Below, one piece after another: positions 35,302-44,530 of a stretch of DNA of 53,951 bases (positions are counted from its first letter, which is position 1; every line of letters starts with the position of its first letter). Made by a program: the position numbers and the translations under genes. This DNA comes from a bacterium (GTDB lineage Bacteria > SZUA-79 > Acidulodesulfobacterales > Acidulodesulfobacteraceae): assembly GCA_021812245.1 (NCBI GenBank), contig JAKAOK010000011.1:1-53951 (forward strand). The letters run 5' to 3'. Under the pieces are notes generated by a model. The model saw only the letters and a list, made by a program, of their open reading frames with translations, searched no databases and had not been told where the DNA came from.

Positions 35302-36495
35302 TTACTGCGCGGCATCTTCGTCTTCAAACTTAATAAACGGGTTGGTTCTCGGAGTGTTGACCATTTCCGGAATAGGTTCGAGACCGACTCCCTCAAGGAA
35401 CGTAACAAGTCCGACTCTTGCGATAAGCTCGCCTATTCTTTCCCTGCTGACGCCGTATTCGTCCCAGAACTCCCATATGTTGCTGATAAGCCCTTTAAGC
35501 TGTTCATAATCGTTTTTGCTGTCTTCGTTTACGTCGTAAAACGGAACGAGCATCATGCCCATTCTAGGTCCGGTAACTAACGGAGCTTTAGCGCCTATTA
35601 AGATGGAAAGGCCCTTTTCGTCTCCAGACTTCAAAGCCTTAGGCATTTCGTTAATGCAATGGTGGCATTTTACACAGTTAGAATCGTCTATGACAAGCTT
35701 ATCACCTTCGAACCACATACATTTTGTAGGACATTTGTCGAGGACGTATTTCTGTACGTCGAATTTTTTAACGTAATTTTTAACTTCTTCCTGATTTATT
35801 TTTATATTGTCTTTCCATGTTCCTATGAAAGCAAGGTCTGACCTTGACGCGGACGCGACGCAGTCGTTTGAACAGCCTGAAAATTTAAGTTTAAATTTAT
35901 AGTTAAAAGACGGTCTGTGCAATTCGTCTTGATATTCTCTCGTTAAATCATAGCAAATCTTAAGCGTGTCGTAGTTTGAAAATTCGCATCTTGCAGGACC
36001 AACGCAGCAGGAAGGAGTTCTAAGGTCGGAGCCGCCGCCGCCGAGGTCGAATCCCAGCTCGGCATATGCCTGAAAAGCGTCTTCCGCTTCCGCCTGCGTA
36101 ACGCCCAATATCTGGATATCTCCGGTAGCGCCGTGCAGATTTAAAAGCCCGCCCGCGTATTTTTCCGCGATGCCGGCAATCTTCCTAAGGACGTCGGAAT
36201 TATAAAAAAAACCGGACGTCTGGTTAATTCTCATAGAATGACATTCTTTTACACCCGGATATTTTTCGGGGGAATCGGAAAATCTTCCGACCATTCCGGC
36301 TCCGTAACTTTTGACGCCGGCCATGCCGCCGTGCTTCCAGTGGGTAATTTTATCGCGGTAGGACTCTTCGACCTGCCCTAAAAGGTCTTCCGTCCTCGGA
36401 CTCTTTTCTGCCGCTCTTTCCATCTCCCTAACGAAACTAATCCACTTCCCTTTTTTTAATTCGTCAAGAAGCGGAGTTTGATGCTTTTTGCCCAT
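35302..36495 (-). CDS. dsrA: Dissimilatory sulfite reductase alpha subunit
   Basis: Alpha subunit of DsrAB, 397 residues. The siroheme/[4Fe-4S] motif is complete: CCVGPARC near residue 164-171 and GCSNDC near 210-215. The ferredoxin insert reads CVKCHHCINEMPKAL near 275-289. First gene of the dsrABDLC run, behind a tandemly duplicated promoter. Phylogenetic typing (reductive versus oxidative) needs an alignment; the adjacent dsrD argues for the reductive type. Confidence 0.96.
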   Translation of the reverse strand: MGKKHQTPLLDELKKGKWISFVREMERAAEKSPRTEDLLGQVEESYRDKITHWKHGGMAGVKSYGAGMVGRFSDSPEKYPGVKECHSMRINQTSGFFYNSDVLRKIAGIAEKYAGGLLNLHGATGDIQILGVTQAEAEDAFQAYAELGFDLGGGGSDLRTPSCCVGPARCEFSNYDTLKICYDLTREYQDELHRPSFNYKFKLKFSGCSNDCVASASRSDLAFIGTWKDNIKINQEEVKNYVKKFDVQKYVLDKCPTKCMWFEGDKLVIDDSNCVKCHHCINEMPKALKSGDEKGLSILIGAKAPLVTGPRMGMMLVPFYDVNEDSKNDYEQLKGLISNIWEFWDEYGVSRERIGELIARVGLVTFLEGVGLEPIPEMVNTPRTNPFIKFEDEDAAQ

Positions 36496-36583
36496 AATAA
36501 AAGCCTCCTTATCTAAATATAGATTTAAAATAATAAAAATACTGCATATTATAAAATAATTTAAAACATAGTTGTAATTTTTA

Positions 36584-36613
36584 TTTATAAACTTTTTATG
36601 CTACTTTTGTCAA
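36584..36613 (-). promoter_or_regulatory. dsrA promoter, proximal copy
   Basis: On the minus strand, a perfect TTGACA at 36613-36608 and TATAAA at 36589-36584 with an 18-base spacer. The transcript would start near 36577 and give a leader of about 80 bases before the dsrA ATG. Confidence 0.65.
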
Positions 36614-36644
36614 GAAAAAAATTAAAACATAGTTGTAATTTTTA

Positions 36645-36674
36645 TTTATAAACTTTTTATGCTACTTTTGTCAA
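36645..36674 (-). promoter_or_regulatory. dsrA promoter, distal copy
   Basis: Exact duplicate of the proximal promoter 61 bases further upstream: TTGACA at 36674-36669 and TATAAA at 36650-36645 with an 18-base spacer. Confidence 0.6.
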
Positions 36675-36708
36675 GAAAAAAATTAAACGTTATTTTATTT
36701 TTGTCGGC

Positions 36709-38175
36709 TTATCGTAAAACAGTTTTTTCTTTTGTTTGTTTTATAAAAGCGACCCAGTTTTTAAACCAGCCCGGAGATGAAGGAGAATACATATGCGTAT
36801 AGCCGGCCAAAACATTTTTATATGTTATGCCGTCGGAAACGCCGTCCACTCCGTAACCCTTCTTCATCTTAAATGCAAATTTATACCTATCCTGAGACAT
36901 TTCTAAAAAAGAATGATGAAATTCATGTCCTTTTATTAATTTAATCTTATTAAACCACGGTCCTTCCTTATTATTTTCGTAAATATAAGGCGACAGCTTC
37001 GTATATCCATGCCCCTTCGGTTTTTTCGTAAGCTTGACATCGGCATCTATTACGCCTACCATTTCGTTAAAATTGTTTTCGTAAGAGATGCTTTTGCAAA
37101 GATACATAAGTCCGCCGCACTCGGCATAGACCGGAAGCCCTTTTTCTATCTTTTGTCTTATTTCTTTTCTTATATTAATATTTGCTTGAAGGCCCACCGA
37201 AAATATTTCCGGGAAGCCTCCGCCTATGTATAACGCATCGACCTCAGGGAGATGCGTATCGGCGATAGGGGAAAATTTAATTATCTCGCATCTCAAATCT
37301 TCGAGAGCTTCTAAGTTTTCGTTATAATAAAAATTAAACGCATTATCGTAAGCAAGACCTATTTTAAGCGTATTGCGGATGTTTCTTTTTATACTCTTTT
37401 TTAAAGATAAAGCCGGTGAATTTTTAATATCTGGGCATAATTTATTTGCCGCTTTAGAAATTTTTATAATATTTCCCAAATCTATATATTCTGAAATTTT
37501 AGACGACATTTCCGCAACAAATTTTTCGACTTCTTCCGCGGAGAGAGTCGATAAAAGACCGAGATGCCTTTGCTTTACCGAAAACTCAGGATTATTTGGA
37601 ATATTGCCTACAACCTTTAAATCGGTATAATACTCAATAGCCCTAAGCAAATTTTTTTCATGTCTTTTGCTGTGGACTTTATTTAGAATTATTCCCTTTA
37701 TATTCACCCCTTTGTCGAATTCCTTAAATCCTAAAATCAGCGGAACGACTCCCCTGTTTAGCTCGCCCACGTCGATTAAGAGAATAACCGGAAGGTCTAA
37801 AAGTTTTGCCATTTCGGCATTGGAAGATTTTCCGTATATATCGAAGGAATCGTGCAAACCGTGATTCCCTTCCACTATACTGATTTCGGAATCTAAAGAA
37901 TGGTTTATAAAATGATTTCGTATTTTATTTCTGGACATAAAATAAAAATCAAGATTGTAAGTTCGTTTGCCTGACGCAATATTGAGCCACATAGGGTCGA
38001 TAAAATCGGGGCCTTTTTTAAACGGCTGGACCGACATCCCTTTATTCCTTAACAAACGAGACAGCGCTATCGAAATAGTGGTTTTGCCGGAATTTCTTTT
38101 AGCGGCGGATATATAAATTCCGTTAATGCGGTTACTTTTTTTGCCATAACTGCCGCCGGCTTCGATATCAAGCAT
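36709..38175 (-). CDS. cbiA: Cobyrinate a,c-diamide synthase family protein (CbiA; DsrN-like siroheme amidase)
   Basis: ATP-dependent amidotransferase of 488 residues. The N-terminal half has the dethiobiotin-synthetase-type P-loop (AKRNSGKTTISIAL near residue 28-42), and the C-terminal half is a class I glutamine amidotransferase with the catalytic Cys in PVYAECGGLMYL near residue 350 and a C-terminal His. CbiA amidates cobyrinate in cobalamin synthesis. Directly upstream of dsrA, however, the more likely role is amidation of siroheme for DsrAB (DsrN). No other cobalamin genes are in the window, which supports the latter but does not prove it. Confidence 0.8.
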   Translation of the reverse strand: MLDIEAGGSYGKKSNRINGIYISAAKRNSGKTTISIALSRLLRNKGMSVQPFKKGPDFIDPMWLNIASGKRTYNLDFYFMSRNKIRNHFINHSLDSEISIVEGNHGLHDSFDIYGKSSNAEMAKLLDLPVILLIDVGELNRGVVPLILGFKEFDKGVNIKGIILNKVHSKRHEKNLLRAIEYYTDLKVVGNIPNNPEFSVKQRHLGLLSTLSAEEVEKFVAEMSSKISEYIDLGNIIKISKAANKLCPDIKNSPALSLKKSIKRNIRNTLKIGLAYDNAFNFYYNENLEALEDLRCEIIKFSPIADTHLPEVDALYIGGGFPEIFSVGLQANINIRKEIRQKIEKGLPVYAECGGLMYLCKSISYENNFNEMVGVIDADVKLTKKPKGHGYTKLSPYIYENNKEGPWFNKIKLIKGHEFHHSFLEMSQDRYKFAFKMKKGYGVDGVSDGITYKNVLAGYTHMYSPSSPGWFKNWVAFIKQTKEKTVLR

Positions 38176-38509
38176 CCTGTTTCCTGAGTTTTTTAATTTT
38201 TGAAATTAGATTGAGCTTGTAAGAAGAAAGTTTTTTGTCTTCTATTTCCCTTTCCCTGTGTTCTACAGAGTATATTCTTTCAACCCCGAGAATAAATAAA
38301 GAAAATTCATATTCCGCAGATTTATCTTTATCGAAATAGTGCTGATGAAATGCGAATTCGTCGTCTTCTTCGATTATTTTGCTTATATAGAACGCTTCAA
38401 GTTTCGCCTGCAAAGGAAGACCGTCGAAATACTTAAGCAATTCCAGAATAAACTCTTTGCTTAACTTGGTAATTTTTGTAATATAATTTACGTCGTAGTT
38501 AAATTTCAT
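38168..38509 (-). CDS. Unknown 113-residue protein upstream of cbiA/dsrN
   Basis: I do not recognise this protein. From the ATG at 38509 it is about 113 residues, acidic in the middle (EEDDEFAF) and basic at the end, with no Cys, membrane segment or signal peptide. It appears largely helical. An in-frame TTG further upstream reaches 38527. Its stop overlaps the cbiA start by eight bases, a pattern of translational coupling, so it probably belongs to the cbiA-dsr transcription unit. A tRNA-Ser lies immediately upstream. Confidence 0.6.
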   Translation of the reverse strand: MKFNYDVNYITKITKLSKEFILELLKYFDGLPLQAKLEAFYISKIIEEDDEFAFHQHYFDKDKSAEYEFSLFILGVERIYSVEHREREIEDKKLSSYKLNLISKIKKLRKQDA

Positions 38510-38538
38510 ATTTACGTGAGCCGGCAACGAAAGAAGAT

Positions 38539-38630
38539 TGGCGGAGAGAGAGGGATTCGAACCCCCGGTAAGCTTACGCCTACAATTGATTTCGAGTCAA
38601 TCGCCTTCAACCGGACTCGGCCATCTCTCC
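38539..38630 (-). tRNA. tRNA-Ser (anticodon CGA), with encoded CCA
   Basis: A 92-base class II tRNA. The acceptor stem GGAGAGA pairs with TCTCTCC. The anticodon arm has the loop CTCGAAA (anticodon CGA, codon UCG), followed by a long variable arm and a T arm with GTTCGAATC. The discriminator G is followed by an encoded CCA at the 3' end. Confidence 0.95.
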
Positions 38631-38641
38631 GTATAAATATC

Positions 38642-39220
38642 CTACTTTTTACTTATGTTAGGCTTATTTAACTTATTGAACTCATAAGTTAAATAACCGC
38701 GCGGAATTTCTCCGGTTATATGTTTAACGACATAACCGTTTCTATCTATCAAAAACGACTGAGGAATTTCATATATATTTCCGTATGCCTTTTCTATGGA
38801 ATAATCCGCCATTCCAACCGGATAAGTTATTATTCCGCCTCTAAAAGTCCTTATAAAATGCAGGACATAATTTTTCCCCTGATTGTTAACCGAAAGGCCT
38901 ATTATTGCAAAACCGTCTTTTTTGTGCAGTTTGTAAAATTTTTCCAATCTTGGAATTTCGTCTCTACAGGGAGGGCACCACGTAGCCCAGAAATTTACTA
39001 AAACTATTTTCCCTCTATAATTTTTCAGAGATAGAATTTTTCCTTTATAGTTAATGCCGGAAACGGAAAAAAGAGGCGCTAAAACCTTACTGCCGGATTT
39101 TTTAACCGCATATCCTTTTTTCTTCAACAAATAAGGGGTTTTTATTATTAAAATAGAGATGAGAACAATAGCTAAAATAAAAATCAAGGCTTTAACGATT
39201 TGTATATTTCTTCTATTCAT
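38642..39220 (-). CDS. TlpA/ResA-like membrane-anchored thioredoxin
   Basis: Periplasm-facing thiol-disulfide oxidoreductase of 192 residues. An N-terminal anchor helix at about residues 8-28 (KALIFILAIVLISILIIK) is followed by an AhpC/TSA-thioredoxin fold with WATWCPPCRDEIPRL near residue 79-93 and the cis-Pro segment YEIPQSFLID near 152-161. Such proteins reduce cytochrome c apoproteins or other exported cysteines. No c-type cytochrome is in the window, so the partner is unknown. Ends just before the tRNA-Ser gene. Confidence 0.85.
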   Translation of the reverse strand: MNRRNIQIVKALIFILAIVLISILIIKTPYLLKKKGYAVKKSGSKVLAPLFSVSGINYKGKILSLKNYRGKIVLVNFWATWCPPCRDEIPRLEKFYKLHKKDGFAIIGLSVNNQGKNYVLHFIRTFRGGIITYPVGMADYSIEKAYGNIYEIPQSFLIDRNGYVVKHITGEIPRGYLTYEFNKLNKPNISKK

Positions 39221-39313
39221 TTTTATGTTATTTTCCTTATTTTACGTTATTTTATCGTCGTTTAACAACGTCGTTTTATTTTATCACAAAGTATGATTAT
39301 TATCAAAATAATT

Positions 39314-39341
39314 TTGATAATTTTTTTTTTTATGATATATT
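39314..39341 (+). promoter_or_regulatory. Candidate galU promoter
   Basis: TTGATA at 39314 and TATATT at 39336 with 16 bases between, in the AT-rich 39221-39387 gap between the divergent tlpA-like gene and galU. Weak support, as the region has many T-runs. Confidence 0.35.
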
Positions 39342-39387
39342 AATTTCAGTATTAATTCATTTAAAATATACGGAGGCTATCTACTTT

Positions 39388-40260
39388 ATGAAGGTTAACA
39401 AGGCAGTCTTCCCAGCCGCCGGTCTCGGAACAAGGCTTCTGCCGATTACCAAATCAATCCCTAAAGAAATGCTTGTATTGGTGGACAAGCCGCTCATACA
39501 ATACGGGGTGGAAGAATGCATGTGCGCCGATATTACGGATATAATAATTATTACGGGCAGGGGCAAAACGGCTATCGAAGATTATTTCGACAGGTCTATA
39601 GAACACGAAATTTTACTCAAAGAAAAAGGGAAACACCACCTGCTTAAATCCGTAGATGAAATATCAAGCCGTATCAGCCTTACATATACGAGGCAAAAAG
39701 AAGCGCTTGGTTTGGGCCATGCAATCTTATGCGCGCAGAACATGGTAGGCGAAGAGCCGTTCGCGGTCGTTTTAAGCGACGACATTATAGATTCGGATAC
39801 TCCGGTTATGAAACAGATGGTGGATATATATAAAAATTTCAGATATTCAGTTTTAGCCGTCCAGAGAGTAAAAGACGAAGATGTTTCAAAATACGGAATA
39901 ATAAGTGGAAAAGAGATTGAAAAAGGATTATACGCCGTCGAAGACCTCGTCGAAAAGCCGGAGCTTAAAGACGCCCCTTCTAATCTTGCCATAATAGGAA
40001 GATATATTTTAATGCCCGATATATTCAACTTCCTTAAGGATACAAAACCCGGCAAAGGAGGAGAGATTCAGCTCACCGACGCAATAAAGTCGCTTCTGCA
40101 GATTCAACCCGTTTATGCCTTAGAATTCGAAGGGAACAGATACGACGGCGGCAACAAATTAGACCTGCTTAAAGCGCAGATAATTTACGGATTAAAAAAC
40201 GATGAAATAAGAAGCGGCTTAACGGAATTTATTAAAAAATCGGAATGGTGCAGGAATTAA
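39388..40260 (+). CDS. galU: UTP-glucose-1-phosphate uridylyltransferase
   Basis: Makes UDP-glucose from UTP and glucose 1-phosphate for surface polysaccharides. 290 residues. Nucleotidyltransferase motif FPAAGLGTRLLPITKSIPKE at residues 8-27, VLSDDII near 129 and the VEKP segment near 190 are those of GalU. Start ATG with CGGAGG upstream. It is followed by hsp20 after three bases, so the two are likely cotranscribed. Confidence 0.95.
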   Translation: MKVNKAVFPAAGLGTRLLPITKSIPKEMLVLVDKPLIQYGVEECMCADITDIIIITGRGKTAIEDYFDRSIEHEILLKEKGKHHLLKSVDEISSRISLTYTRQKEALGLGHAILCAQNMVGEEPFAVVLSDDIIDSDTPVMKQMVDIYKNFRYSVLAVQRVKDEDVSKYGIISGKEIEKGLYAVEDLVEKPELKDAPSNLAIIGRYILMPDIFNFLKDTKPGKGGEIQLTDAIKSLLQIQPVYALEFEGNRYDGGNKLDLLKAQIIYGLKNDEIRSGLTEFIKKSEWCRN

Positions 40261-40263
40261 ATT

Positions 40264-40716
40264 ATGAAATTTTTTGACGATAACGAAAACTTTAGCAGAA
40301 AGATGATAAAATTTAAAAACGAAGTGGAAAGGATTTTTCACTTTCATTTCGGGTTTTTTTCTATGGAGGACCTGCCTTATGCTTTTAAGACAAATTCCTC
40401 TCCTATCGACATATACACAAATAAAAGCAGACTAACTATCGAAATTGAACTGCCGGGGATTTCCAAAGAAAACATATTAATAGCAGTCCATAATAATATC
40501 CTTGCTATAAGATGGAAATCTGAACCTAAAATAAAATCCACGGTTAATTTTTTCTGTATAGAAAGAAGATTCGGCAGGTTCGAAAGATTCGTCCTACTGC
40601 CCGTTACCCCTTCCAAGCAAAATATTAGAGCGGTTTTATCCGACGGGGTTTTAAGCATAAATTTTGAAATAGGAGATATTTTTATAAACTCCGAAACTTT
40701 GATACCTATTTCATAA
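40264..40716 (+). CDS. Hsp20/alpha-crystallin family small heat-shock protein
   Basis: ATP-independent holdase chaperone of 150 residues. The alpha-crystallin domain begins near residue 42 (PIDIYTNKSRLTIEIELPGISKENILI) and runs through FVLLPVTPSKQNIRAVLSDGVLSINF. A short N-terminal arm and a short C-terminal tail are present; no canonical IXI motif is obvious beyond TLIPIS. Starts three bases after galU and precedes lon, which fits a stress-protein grouping, though a repeat separates it from lon. Confidence 0.85.
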   Translation: MKFFDDNENFSRKMIKFKNEVERIFHFHFGFFSMEDLPYAFKTNSSPIDIYTNKSRLTIEIELPGISKENILIAVHNNILAIRWKSEPKIKSTVNFFCIERRFGRFERFVLLPVTPSKQNIRAVLSDGVLSINFEIGDIFINSETLIPIS

Positions 40717-40748
40717 ATATAGATTAAATATAGATTAAAATTTATCAA

Positions 40749-40929
40749 CCGAATCCCGATTTAGAAATTTATTTTCTGGATGAGCTTCGCTGTACTTCGT
40801 TTCCTGCCTACGCAGGAATGACAATTCCGGAATTTAAGATTTCACCCAACGGGTGTCATTCCCGCGAAAGCGGGAATCCAGTGTTATTTAGTATTAGAAC
40901 TTATAAATATTTTCTAAATCGGGATTCGG
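40749..40929. repeat. MITE-like repeat, copy 2
   Basis: A 181-bp element with perfect 19-bp terminal inverted repeats, CCGAATCCCGATTTAGAAA at 40749 and its complement ending at 40929. The interior contains GCGAAAGCGGGAATCCA like copy 1 at 3024-3250. No ORF. It fills most of the 307-base gap between hsp20 and lon; the rest holds the AT-rich leader of lon. Confidence 0.8.
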
Positions 40930-41023
40930 GTCAAGCAATTATATAGCTATAATTCTATAATTATAGTATAATATTTATATACATACAATACACACACATT
41001 ACAGCATAACAGGGGAATAAAAT

Positions 41024-43516
41024 ATGAATAAAATCGATGCTAATATGAACGGCAACAATCTTAACGAAATTGTTATAGGAAAAGGAGAAAACATCGAACA
41101 GCAAGATTTGCCGGAAGAGATTCAGCTGCCCGAAGTAATACCGCTTTTGCCCATTAGGGACCTTGTTCTTTTTCCTTTTATGATCATTCCGCTTTTCGTA
41201 GGAAGAGAGGCTTCTATTAAAGCGGTAGATGAAGCCCTGTCTAAAGACAGGTTAATCCTTTTATCCGCCCAAAAAGACATAATAGTCGAAGAACCTTCTC
41301 AAAACGATATATACGACGTCGGCGTCGTAGCAATGATTATGAAAATGCTGAAACTTCCGGACGGAAGAGTTAAGATATTAGTGCAGGGTTTATTAAAAGC
41401 CAAGATAGAAACATTTGTTCAAATAAAACCGTTCTATCTTGTAAAAGTGTCCAAAATCAAAGATGAAAGCGTTGCGGAAATTACTCCGGCGGTTGACGCT
41501 CTTATGAGAAACGTAAAAGAACAGCTTGAAAAATATGTGTCTCTCGGCAGGCTTCCGTCTCAGGACATATTAATCATACTAGAAAATATCAACAATCCTG
41601 GGAGGCTTGCGGATATAGTAGCATCCAACTTAGGCTTAAAAATAGACGAATCCCAGAAAATACTCGAAGAAACCGACCAGGCGGAAAGGCTTAAAAAAGT
41701 CAACGATATACTTGCAAGAGAAATAGAAATCCTTTCTATGCAGGCTAAAATTCAATCCCAGGCAAAAGAAGAAATGACGAAAACCCAGAGGGATTATTTT
41801 CTGAGGGAACAACTTAGGCAGATTAAGCAGGAACTCGGCGAAACGGATGAAAAATCTCAGGAAATAGCCGAATTAAGGGAAAAAATAATCGCGGCGAAAA
41901 TGCCTCCCGAAGTTATGAAAGAAGCCGAAAAACAGTTATCCAGGTTGGAATCTATGCATCAGGATGCCGCGGAAGCATCTACGATAAGGACTTATTTAGA
42001 ATGGCTTTCCGATATACCGTGGTCAAAAAAGACTAAAGACAATCTTGATATAGAAACTGCCAAAAAGATTCTGGACGAAGACCACTACGACCTTGAAAAA
42101 ATCAAAGAGAGAATACTTGAATACTTAAGCGTCCGAAAACTAAACAAAAAAATGAAAGGGCCCATACTATGCTTCATCGGACCCCCCGGCGTCGGAAAAA
42201 CTTCCCTCGGCAAATCTATCGCAAAAGCCATGAATAGAAAATTCATCAGGGTTTCTCTAGGCGGCGTGCATGACGAAGCCGAAATAAGGGGACATAGAAG
42301 AACATACGTCGGAGCGCTTCCGGGAAGAGTTATTCAAGGAATAAAACAGGCTGGAACCAATAATCCGGTTTTTATGATAGACGAAATCGATAAAGTAGGA
42401 ACCGATTTTAGAGGCGACCCCTCTTCCGCTCTTTTAGAAGTTCTGGATCCAGAACAGAATTTTTCTTTTTCAGACCATTACTTAAATGTTCCCTTTGATT
42501 TGTCGAACGTAATGTTCGTTGCAACCGCCAACGTTGCCGATACTATACCTTCTCCTTTAAGGGACAGGATGGAAATTATAAATTTATCGGGATATACTCT
42601 AGAGGAAAAAGAAAAAATAACCGAAAAATATCTTATACCGAGACAGATTAAGGAAAACGGATTAAAAAAAGATTATATCGAATTTAAGCCGAGCGCCGTA
42701 AAAACCATTATTGCGGGTTATACCCGTGAAGCCGGTTTAAGAAATTTGGAAAGGGAAATAGGAACGGTATGCAGGAAAATCGCAAGACTCATAGCTGAAA
42801 ATAAAATTAAGAAATATATTATAACCGATAAAAATATACATAAATACCTTGGAACGATAAAAATTCTTCCGGGGGAAGAGAGACAGAAAGACGAAATAGG
42901 CGTATCCACCGGTCTTGCATGGACGCCGGTCGGCGGAGAAGTTTTATACATAGAAACTATCCTCGTTAAAGGCAAGGGGGGGGTATCGCTTACGGGCCAG
43001 CTCGGCGACGTTATGAAAGAATCCGCCCATGCCGCAGTCAGCTATGCACGGTCGAAAGCCGACGAACTCGGCATTAAAGCCGATACGTTTGAGAAAAACG
43101 ATATTCATATTCATATACCGGAGGGAGCCATACCCAAAGACGGACCTTCTGCGGGAATAACTATGGCTACTTCGCTGATTTCGGCGTTGCTGAAAAAGCC
43201 GGTCAGAAAAGACATCGCTATGACCGGCGAAATAACCCTGAGGGGCAACGTTCTGCCTATCGGCGGGCTGAAAGAAAAATCCTTAGCCGCTTTAAGAGCC
43301 GGTATAAAAACTATTCTGATACCGGAAAGGAACAAAAAAGATATGGAGGATATTTCCCCGTTAGTTAAGAAAAACCTCAAATTTATACCGGTTAGGCATA
43401 TGGACGAGGTCATAAAATATGCGATAATCGACATATCCGATATAGATGCCGGCAGGTCTAATAAAGTTAAACCAATTAATAAAAATAAGGGTGCTCAAAA
43501 AAGAAAAGTTAAATGA
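41024..43516 (+). CDS. lon: ATP-dependent protease La (Lon)
   Basis: Cytoplasmic AAA+ serine protease, 830 residues. An N-terminal substrate-binding domain starts near residue 38 ([19 protein letters not shown]) and a long coiled-coil region follows to about 340. The Walker A is GPPGVGKTS near 389-397 and Walker B FMIDEID near 451. The C-terminal catalytic Ser lies in [10 protein letters not shown] near 710 and Lys about 43 residues later. Length is normal. Its 3' end overlaps the thiL start. Confidence 0.96.
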   Translation: MNKIDANMNGNNLNEIVIGKGENIEQQDLPEEIQLPEVIPLLPIRDLVLFPFMIIPLFVGREASIKAVDEALSKDRLILLSAQKDIIVEEPSQNDIYDVGVVAMIMKMLKLPDGRVKILVQGLLKAKIETFVQIKPFYLVKVSKIKDESVAEITPAVDALMRNVKEQLEKYVSLGRLPSQDILIILENINNPGRLADIVASNLGLKIDESQKILEETDQAERLKKVNDILAREIEILSMQAKIQSQAKEEMTKTQRDYFLREQLRQIKQELGETDEKSQEIAELREKIIAAKMPPEVMKEAEKQLSRLESMHQDAAEASTIRTYLEWLSDIPWSKKTKDNLDIETAKKILDEDHYDLEKIKERILEYLSVRKLNKKMKGPILCFIGPPGVGKTSLGKSIAKAMNRKFIRVSLGGVHDEAEIRGHRRTYVGALPGRVIQGIKQAGTNNPVFMIDEIDKVGTDFRGDPSSALLEVLDPEQNFSFSDHYLNVPFDLSNVMFVATANVADTIPSPLRDRMEIINLSGYTLEEKEKITEKYLIPRQIKENGLKKDYIEFKPSAVKTIIAGYTREAGLRNLEREIGTVCRKIARLIAENKIKKYIITDKNIHKYLGTIKILPGEERQKDEIGVSTGLAWTPVGGEVLYIETILVKGKGGVSLTGQLGDVMKESAHAAVSYARSKADELGIKADTFEKNDIHIHIPEGAIPKDGPSAGITMATSLISALLKKPVRKDIAMTGEITLRGNVLPIGGLKEKSLAALRAGIKTILIPERNKKDMEDISPLVKKNLKFIPVRHMDEVIKYAIIDISDIDAGRSNKVKPINKNKGAQKRKVK

Positions 43517-44525
43517 AACGGGTTTAATAAAAGAGATAGAAAGATTAAGCCTCGAAACCCAAAAGTTTAATAAATCATTAATTATTGAATCAATCGGCGA
43601 CGACTGCGCTATTATTGAAGATAAAAATCGGATGCTCGTGAGTTCCGACAGCATAACCGAAAATATCCACTTTAATTTTGATTTATACGATTTTTATGAA
43701 ATAGGAGAAAAATCTTTACTCGTAAATTTAAGCGATATTGCCGCTATGGGCGGAATTCCGAGATTATTAGTTTTGTCTCTTTTTATACCCGCATATGTAA
43801 ACGAAGACAATATCAGGCAAACATTACGGGGAATCATAGATACCGCAAAAAAATACAGGGTTTCGCTTATAGGCGGAAATATATCCAAATCCTCCGAATT
43901 TTCTATATCTGCAACCATAATAGGCGACTATAGAAACGAAAACGTCGTTAAGAGATTCAATTCTAAAACGGGCGAACAAGTATATATTTCCGGAGAACTC
44001 GGAAATTCATGGATGGCGTTTTACCTTAACGGCAATAAAAATTATATATTAAAAAACTACCCAAACCTAAAATCCGAGGATAAAAAACTTATAGAAAATT
44101 TCTTATATAAATATAAACTTCCGCAACCGAGGATAAATTTAGGTAGGAAATTAGCGGAAAAAAAACTTGCTAATTCCTTAACGGACATAAGCGACGGACT
44201 TGTTAAAGATATTTTTAACGTAATAGGCAATGGATGCGGATGTGAAATATATATAGACGATATTCCGGTAAATGAAGAATTGAAATATATCTGCATGATT
44301 TTAAATATCAGAGATTATATCGACAAAGCGGTTTCATTCGGGGAAGACTACGAGCTTCTATGGACGGCGGAAGAATATAAAGAAAAAGAACTGTTGAAAT
44401 TGTCAAAAACCGCCGGAATTAAAATAAAAAAAATCGGACACATAACCGATAAGCCTGCATGCGTGAATTTTTTAAAGGGCGGCGCCGTTTACTTTCCTAA
44501 AGACTTTACTTTTAAACATTTATAA
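43491..44525 (+). CDS. thiL: Thiamine-monophosphate kinase
   Basis: Phosphorylates thiamine monophosphate to the diphosphate cofactor. About 344 residues. [11 protein letters not shown] near residue 32-42, [12 protein letters not shown] near 50 and [15 protein letters not shown] near 76 are the metal and ATP-binding motifs; [13 protein letters not shown] and [10 protein letters not shown] follow. I use the GTG at 43491 because the conserved domain starts soon after it; an ATG at 43446 gives a longer frame inside lon without a ribosome site. Either choice overlaps the end of lon. Confidence 0.9.
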   Translation: MLKKEKLNETGLIKEIERLSLETQKFNKSLIIESIGDDCAIIEDKNRMLVSSDSITENIHFNFDLYDFYEIGEKSLLVNLSDIAAMGGIPRLLVLSLFIPAYVNEDNIRQTLRGIIDTAKKYRVSLIGGNISKSSEFSISATIIGDYRNENVVKRFNSKTGEQVYISGELGNSWMAFYLNGNKNYILKNYPNLKSEDKKLIENFLYKYKLPQPRINLGRKLAEKKLANSLTDISDGLVKDIFNVIGNGCGCEIYIDDIPVNEELKYICMILNIRDYIDKAVSFGEDYELLWTAEEYKEKELLKLSKTAGIKIKKIGHITDKPACVNFLKGGAVYFPKDFTFKHL

Positions 44526-44530
44526 ACTCT

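Larger units (their letters stand above)
36561..36682. repeat. Perfect tandem duplication of a 61-bp promoter unit upstream of dsrA
   Basis: Two identical 61-bp units (36561-36621 and 36622-36682) in the 213-base gap between cbiA and dsrA. Each carries a full -35/-10 pair on the minus strand. A short partial third copy (TTAAA) follows. The identity is complete across both units, implying recent duplication or selection for it. Confidence 0.92.

Noticed and set aside
36561-36682. Possible CRISPR or mobile element in front of dsrA
   Set aside because: It is a simple two-copy tandem duplication with no spacer, no inverted ends and no ORF.
36709-38175. Cobalamin biosynthesis gene only
   Set aside because: No other cobalamin genes are present, and the position before dsrA suggests siroheme amidation; kept as an alternative.
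39582-40055. A 157-codon open frame antisense to galU
   Set aside because: Shadow of a conserved gene; the translation has no recognisable domain.
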